Shown: one piece after another, positions 59,401 through 64,000 of the stretch
Position numbering within the stretch: position 1 is the stretch's first letter
How the letters are laid out: the number at the start of each line of letters is the position of its first letter
From: Celoporthe dispersa
Lineage: Eukaryota; Ascomycota; Sordariomycetes; Diaporthales; Cryphonectriaceae
Length of the DNA: 64,000 bases
Reading direction: 5' to 3'
Assembly (NCBI GenBank): GCA_016584495.1
Contig: WAID01000004.1
Coordinates: 1,674,001-1,738,000, forward strand
Position numbers and translations under genes: made by a program
Notes under the pieces: model-generated
What the model saw: the letters and a program-made list of their open reading frames with translations, nothing else
Database searches by the model: none
Told to the model about the DNA's origin: nothing

Positions 59401-62400
59401 GCAAGTGACGTTCCTCAATGCCCTGAAGTACCTGTGCAGACCTGGATCTGATCTCGCTCTGATCATTACCAAGTGTGAAAAGGCAAAGGCCAAGAAGTTT
59501 CCAGTAGGGTGAGGGAAAATCCTTGTAGTCCAGGAGAACCTCTGTAACCACGGTGAAGTAGCTCTCGAGTACCTTGGGAACATCGGTCAGATAGCACCGG
59601 GAGACGCAGTGCTCTAAAAGGTAGGGGAAGTCCTGATTATAGATGATCACGTTCTTCAGGGCACGTCTGCCAATCAGCTTCGCGCGGTCGTTGCCGTTGC
59701 TGAAAATCGTCTCGATCCAGGCAAGCATTCGACGAACGTCAAACTGCAAGACGGCACCACTTTCGGTTGTGACGCTAATGGGGCCTGCACAGAGCGCAGC
59801 CATGGCACTCAGGGCCGCCTGCCTTAGGTTGCGCTTCTCGATCTCCATCGCTGCCGACGTGGTGTTTCTCTCGCCCATGTTTTGCTGGTTCATTACGGAG
59901 CGAGCCATACTGTCTTGTCTCTGGGCGATCTGAGGTTGGTTGGGAGAAAATCCGCACCACTCTTCCATCAGAGCGAATGAGGATTTGCGAGCTTCAAAGG
60001 AAACCCATCTCGACGGGTCGGCTGTTGTGTTGAGGCCCTCAAACAGCTCCTCCATCAGGCCACAGTAATGCCGCCGCAGCTTTTGAAAGTCCCAGTCCAT
60101 CTGGACGTTCTCGTCCATGAGGAATATTTTCAAGTCTTTGGCATACGTGACGATATTGTTGACTAGCCAGTCGTCTTGGTTCGCCTCGGGCTCTTTCAAA
60201 AAGTGCGCCGTGAGTTTGTACACGTGCGTGATCTGGGTCCTCAACAGATCCAACCTCCGATTCCGACGAGGACTGCTAGTCGTCCGCTGGTGGATGCGAG
60301 CTCTGGCTTCGTCGTTGCAGCGGGCAGTGTGACCCTGGAGTTCCTCGAGCAAGGTGCGGAAGACGTGGATGTTGATCGAGCCCAGTGCAGTGACCACAGC
60401 CTCCCTGACAGACACAGAGGAGACGGACAGGAGGGGGTTGAGGTACTTAAACAAGGTCCGCGCCGAGAGGATCTTGTCGGTTGAGACAACGAATGAGCCA
60501 TTGTGCAGGTGCGAATTCCCGTAGAAGGGATCAGCCCGTGGGTTCTCAGGGTCCGCCAGCGTGGTGCAGGCAAAAATTAAGAACAGCTTCCACTGCTCGA
60601 CTAAGACATCAGGTTGAGTTGTGGGTGTGCGTCCAACGAAGCGGGAACTGCCAGGATCGGATCCGTAATACAAGCCCCTGGAAGGTTCCGAAAGCACCGT
60701 GATTGCTTTGTACATCTGAAGGATGCGGTTGCAGACCAAATGACGCCCGATTGTGACCGTGGTCCGGCATTGCTTGTAAGCAAGACGGATGAGGTTAGAA
60801 ACAATTGAAACCACAGGGTTGTGTCGTAGGAAGCGTCGCTTGTGCAAAGCTCGATCAGCGCGCCCTGGTTATTGTTGTGCTGTATGCCCCTCTGTATACG
60901 ACTGCGCTCGGCTACCGACAGCTGATCATCTTTGAAGCTCATAACCTGCATGGAATCATTCTCAAGGATGTCGATCAGCCTCAAAGTGTCCTTCTCCTCA
61001 CTCGTCGACTTGCCGAGTACCGTATCAAATTCTGTAATCAGCCGCAGGACGGTGATAGCGAAGTAACGGACGGTCCGAGTCTGAGAGCAGAGAAAAAACA
61101 GGCCATGCGCCTCGATCTGACTGACGTCCTCCCAGATGCTAGGCCTGCCGAGATGGAAGCCCCTCTTGTCAGCTCCATTGATCTCCCCCGGTTCTGCAAC
61201 GCCTTGCTGGTGTCTCCGCTGGATCTCCTCAATCCAGATCTCAAGCAACTCGACGTAGAGCCTCAGGGTGTTCTCGATGTGGCCCGGCCCTAGCATCCCC
61301 CCGTCTGACATTGTGGCATATCTGTCGTCAAAATTGAAGATGAAGCGAGAGAAACCCGTGGTCACCGCCTGTGCGTGAGACTGTCGTGCAATGGCCTTGA
61401 GAGATCGCGCTGAGGACTCAGCGATGTTGTACTGCAGGTGAGCCGTCCCCGTGCATAGGAGGTTGATGAGGGGATCAAAAGGTGTGTCGGTTGACAGACA
61501 GCGCGGCAGTGCTTGGACGGCCACGTGAAGGAGCTCGTAGAAAGCCTGTTTCAGTTCATGGGGGCTCTGATGGTCATCTCTGCGGAAGTTGAAGGTATCT
61601 GATATCGGGGTCTTGGGCCCTGGACTGCCGAACTTTTCGTCGAGTGTGGCTTGTCCGCCAAAGGTGTTATCGCAGATGATGGTGATCTTGCCCAAAATCT
61701 CACAAAATTTGTTGTAGTACTCTCGCACGGTATCACTCAGCTTGTGGCTGACAACAGGGCCTGTCAAACCCCCCTCTATCAGAGGACGCCGCAGTCGGGC
61801 TCGCTAAGAGACCGACCGTAGGTGATGCTATGATCGGTGATGTAGGCATGCGGTCCGGTGGCGGTGGTGGGGCAGGATAAAATAGCGGAAACGGAGGGCA
61901 GCCCTCATCTCCCTTCTCCAGATCCGAGATGATGGCCAGAAAAGCCCTAATGCCGATCACCATCTTGTCCGGATCTAAATTGTCGACCTTCAGGTCTTTG
62001 CCAGAGTTGAACTGGTCAGCGTTGACGAGGGGAAAGATGATGTTCTTGAAACAATACTCTGGCTGCTTGAAGCCGATGATCCTGATGATCTGTATGAGGG
62101 GGTCTGCCACCAGGGGATCACTGGCGAGGACAGACCGCCTTGTTGGGGGCAGAATCAGCTTGACGACCTCGTCAAGTTTCCTTGCTGTCCCGGCTGCGCT
62201 ATCGGTCGTGCGCATCAAATACGTCCAGACGAGCCGCGATAAAACTTGCAGGCACAGGGGCTTCGAATAACGGTCCTTGAATTTCGTCTGCAAGGGATAT
62301 ACCAGCTGCAGCCACTGCTGTCCAAAGGTTTCTGGATTCGAGACACAAAGCAGAGTCGCTGTCAGCGGAAAGGCGAAAGTCCAGTGTCGCGGCTTGACAA

Positions 62401-64000
62401 ATATCTGCCCAAGACGCGGACTGACGTGGCCGAGGACTTCAGTCCACTTCGGATTGTTGAGATCATTGTTGCTCGCCTTCGCGGCGATGGGGAGCAAGAG
62501 CATCTCCAGCATCTGACAGAATGCCGACTTGACCTTCTGCCCATGCGACCTGGCAAACAACTTGCCCATTCCTACCATGAAGTTGCACGTTCGATCCCAT
62601 GCCTCAGGGGTGCTGATCTTCAACCTCAGGTGTTTCATTCCGCCCAAGACGAGCTCGATTTTGCCCTCGGTGGCATCACGGTTGGCAGATATCGGGCTCT
62701 TCAGAACGCCATGCTCTTGGAGAGAACGGTCGAGATCGGTGATGAAACGTTCAGTAACGCTGACGAAATTGATCTCGCTCATGACTCCCAGCAGCTGTGC
62801 AAACAGATTCCAATTTGCCAGTTTCAGGGGCGAAAGCATCAGCTGCTCCGTGTCCGCGATCTTCAGCTGGCTGAAGATGATGCCTTCCAGCTTATCCTCC
62901 ATCTCGGGCGTGATGGAAGCCAATGTGCTCTGACGTATCACTTCCAGCAGCACCCGGCACAAGATGTAGATCGACACCAGAGACCGACGTTCGGCCTGGG
63001 CGACGTATTCCTGCTTGGATGCAAAAGACTGCCCGTTGATCTGGAAGTGTTCTCCCATGCCGTTGTGCTGTACGGGCTCGGTGTTCCTTCTCTGCAGCGA
63101 GGCGCCAGGATGAGGCATTTGGCCTTTAGACGCCATGCGGGCTTCGTTCGCTGCGTCGCTCTTGCTTTTTCTCCAGAGCATCATGGAGTCGATAAGGGCC
63201 TTGGGCTTGAGGCTCGCGATGTGACCTAGTGCAGAGATGCTCTGGTCGAAAGCTGGATCTACGCCTGGGCCACATATCTGCTCGATCTGCGGCTCGGGAT
63301 CGAAGGGCACGGTGATGGAGTCGTTCAGCTTCTCCTCCGCCTGCGCAATGAACTGTACCCAGATTTAGTATGCGCCCTGTCACGCCACCAGAACCGCACC
63401 ATCATCATCACCACCGACACCACTACCACCTACCGAGGTGAAGAGAACATGTAAAGCATACTCCCCAACAGTCTTCTGATCGTCCTTGTGATGCCTCGAG
63501 TGGGAATGGTGATGCGAATGGTCGCGCCTCCGACCACTATGGATTCGCTCCAGCTTCCGGCTGTTGGTGCTCGCCTCCGTCGCAGACGATGTCCTCTCGG
63601 GCAGCTGACCCGGGCCCAGCGTCGTGCCCAACGTCGTACCTGACATGGCTGTAGGCGGGCGGGACGCCGGGGCACTATCGGTCTCGCCACGACCGTAGGG
63701 AAGCATTTCAGCTCGTTCCGGGGTGAGCCCGGCTCCAGCAGCGGCAATGATCTCTGGGCTCAGCGGGTTGGACGAGGTACTGGCGTGGCTCCCATTCCTC
63801 GAGTGTTGTATGCCATGCACGATAGAGGTCTGTCTGTGGTGGCCATAGGAAGAAGCAGCCTTCAAGTCGATCGTCCGCTCAAAGATGGCCCCGGCGGCCG
63901 TGCGAGGCGCTTCCGTACCTAGGCGCGAAGGCGAGTGGGACTGTGACGAAGGTTTCGCGACAAGCCCGCCTGACTGTAGCGCCTCCAAGGAGGAGTCTCT
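56429..64000 (-). CDS. tao3: Tao3/Furry (Mor2) cell-morphogenesis scaffold, 5' end off the window, two frame breaks
   Basis: Large HEAT/ARM-type scaffold of the NDR-kinase (RAM/MOR) network, which controls polarised growth and cell separation. The window holds exons 64000-63434 (continuing off the right edge) and 63352-56429, joined FTS-FIAQAEEKLND over an 81-nt intron. About 2496 residues are visible. The N-terminal part is disordered (Ser/His-rich), the rest helical repeats: LGHIASLKPKALIDSMMLW, KQPEYCFKNIIFPLVNADQ, LALFEL-like helices, EKDTLRLIDILENDSMQVM. The C-terminus is acidic and disordered. Breaks: CCCCCC 61769-61774 (plus strand; one base too many; left SSDRGG, right LTGPVVSHKLSDT) and AAA 60799-60801 (one base short; left TLWFQLF, right SNLIRLAYKQC). 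The following 4.4 kb are in one frame. Family assignment is firm. Confidence 0.93.

Noticed and set aside
62246..63229. 327-codon open frame opposite tao3
   Set aside because: Antisense to conserved Tao3 sequence.
1..64000. Programmed frameshifting or mass pseudogenisation
   Set aside because: Breaks differ in sign, run and place, lack a common slippery motif, and hit essential genes; error is simpler. Left open only pending reads.
1..64000. CRISPR array, transposon or secondary-metabolite cluster
   Set aside because: No spaced direct repeats, no transposase or reverse transcriptase sequence, and no polyketide or peptide synthase genes were seen.

Overview
The window is nuclear DNA from a filamentous ascomycete, most likely a Sordariomycete. 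The genes carry short GT-AG introns (about 55-155 nt, with one of 352 nt). The proteins are fungal housekeeping proteins (Cef1, Nse1, Csn6, Vps17, Mef2, Sec1, Urb1, Dib1, Tao3/Furry) plus fungus-specific Zn2Cys6 and bZIP/DUF3425 regulators. Codons are GC-rich, and intergenic DNA is long and full of CT, CA and GA microsatellites. I cannot name the order or species. I see no rRNA, convincing tRNA, CRISPR array, transposase or secondary-metabolite cluster.

Layout. 1-1757 (+) cef1, 5' end off the window. 2089-3482 (-) conserved single-TM protein. 4179-5359 (-) nse1. 7576-9315 (+) six-exon multi-pass membrane protein. 10903-11316 (+) small Cys-rich orphan. 11326-13580 (-) Pro/Gln-rich protein. 15366-16607 (+) csn6. 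17195-19011 (-) polyol dehydrogenase. 19012-24218 is a 5.2-kb stretch with no gene I can support. 24219-26143 (-) vps17, divergent from 26687-29398 (+) mef2. 29963-30977 (+) cyclin-L-like. 31548-32711 (+) bZIP/DUF3425. 33800-37245 (+) Rog1-type serine esterase. 39399-41857 (+) Zn2Cys6 factor. 44049-46545 (+) sec1. 47604-50140 (-) 4E-T-like eIF4E-binding protein. 51356-54848 (-) urb1, divergent from 55227-55800 (+) dib1. 56429-64000 (-) tao3, 5' end off the window.

The genes do not form one pathway. Themes recur as expected by chance: pre-mRNA splicing (Cef1, Dib1), membrane traffic (Vps17, Sec1), ribosome and translation functions (Urb1, Mef2, 4E-T-like), morphogenesis (Tao3), genome stability (Nse1) and protein turnover control (Csn6).

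The most striking signal is technical or evolutionary. Thirteen of the 19 genes carry reading-frame breaks of one base (21 in all), nearly all in short homopolymer runs, with insertions and deletions mixed. Frame-by-frame comparison restores family-like protein on both sides of each break. In sec1 two breaks compensate each other. Essential genes are hit, so consensus sequencing error is the leading explanation, and any automatic annotation of this contig will be fragmented. Protein lengths given below allow for these breaks.
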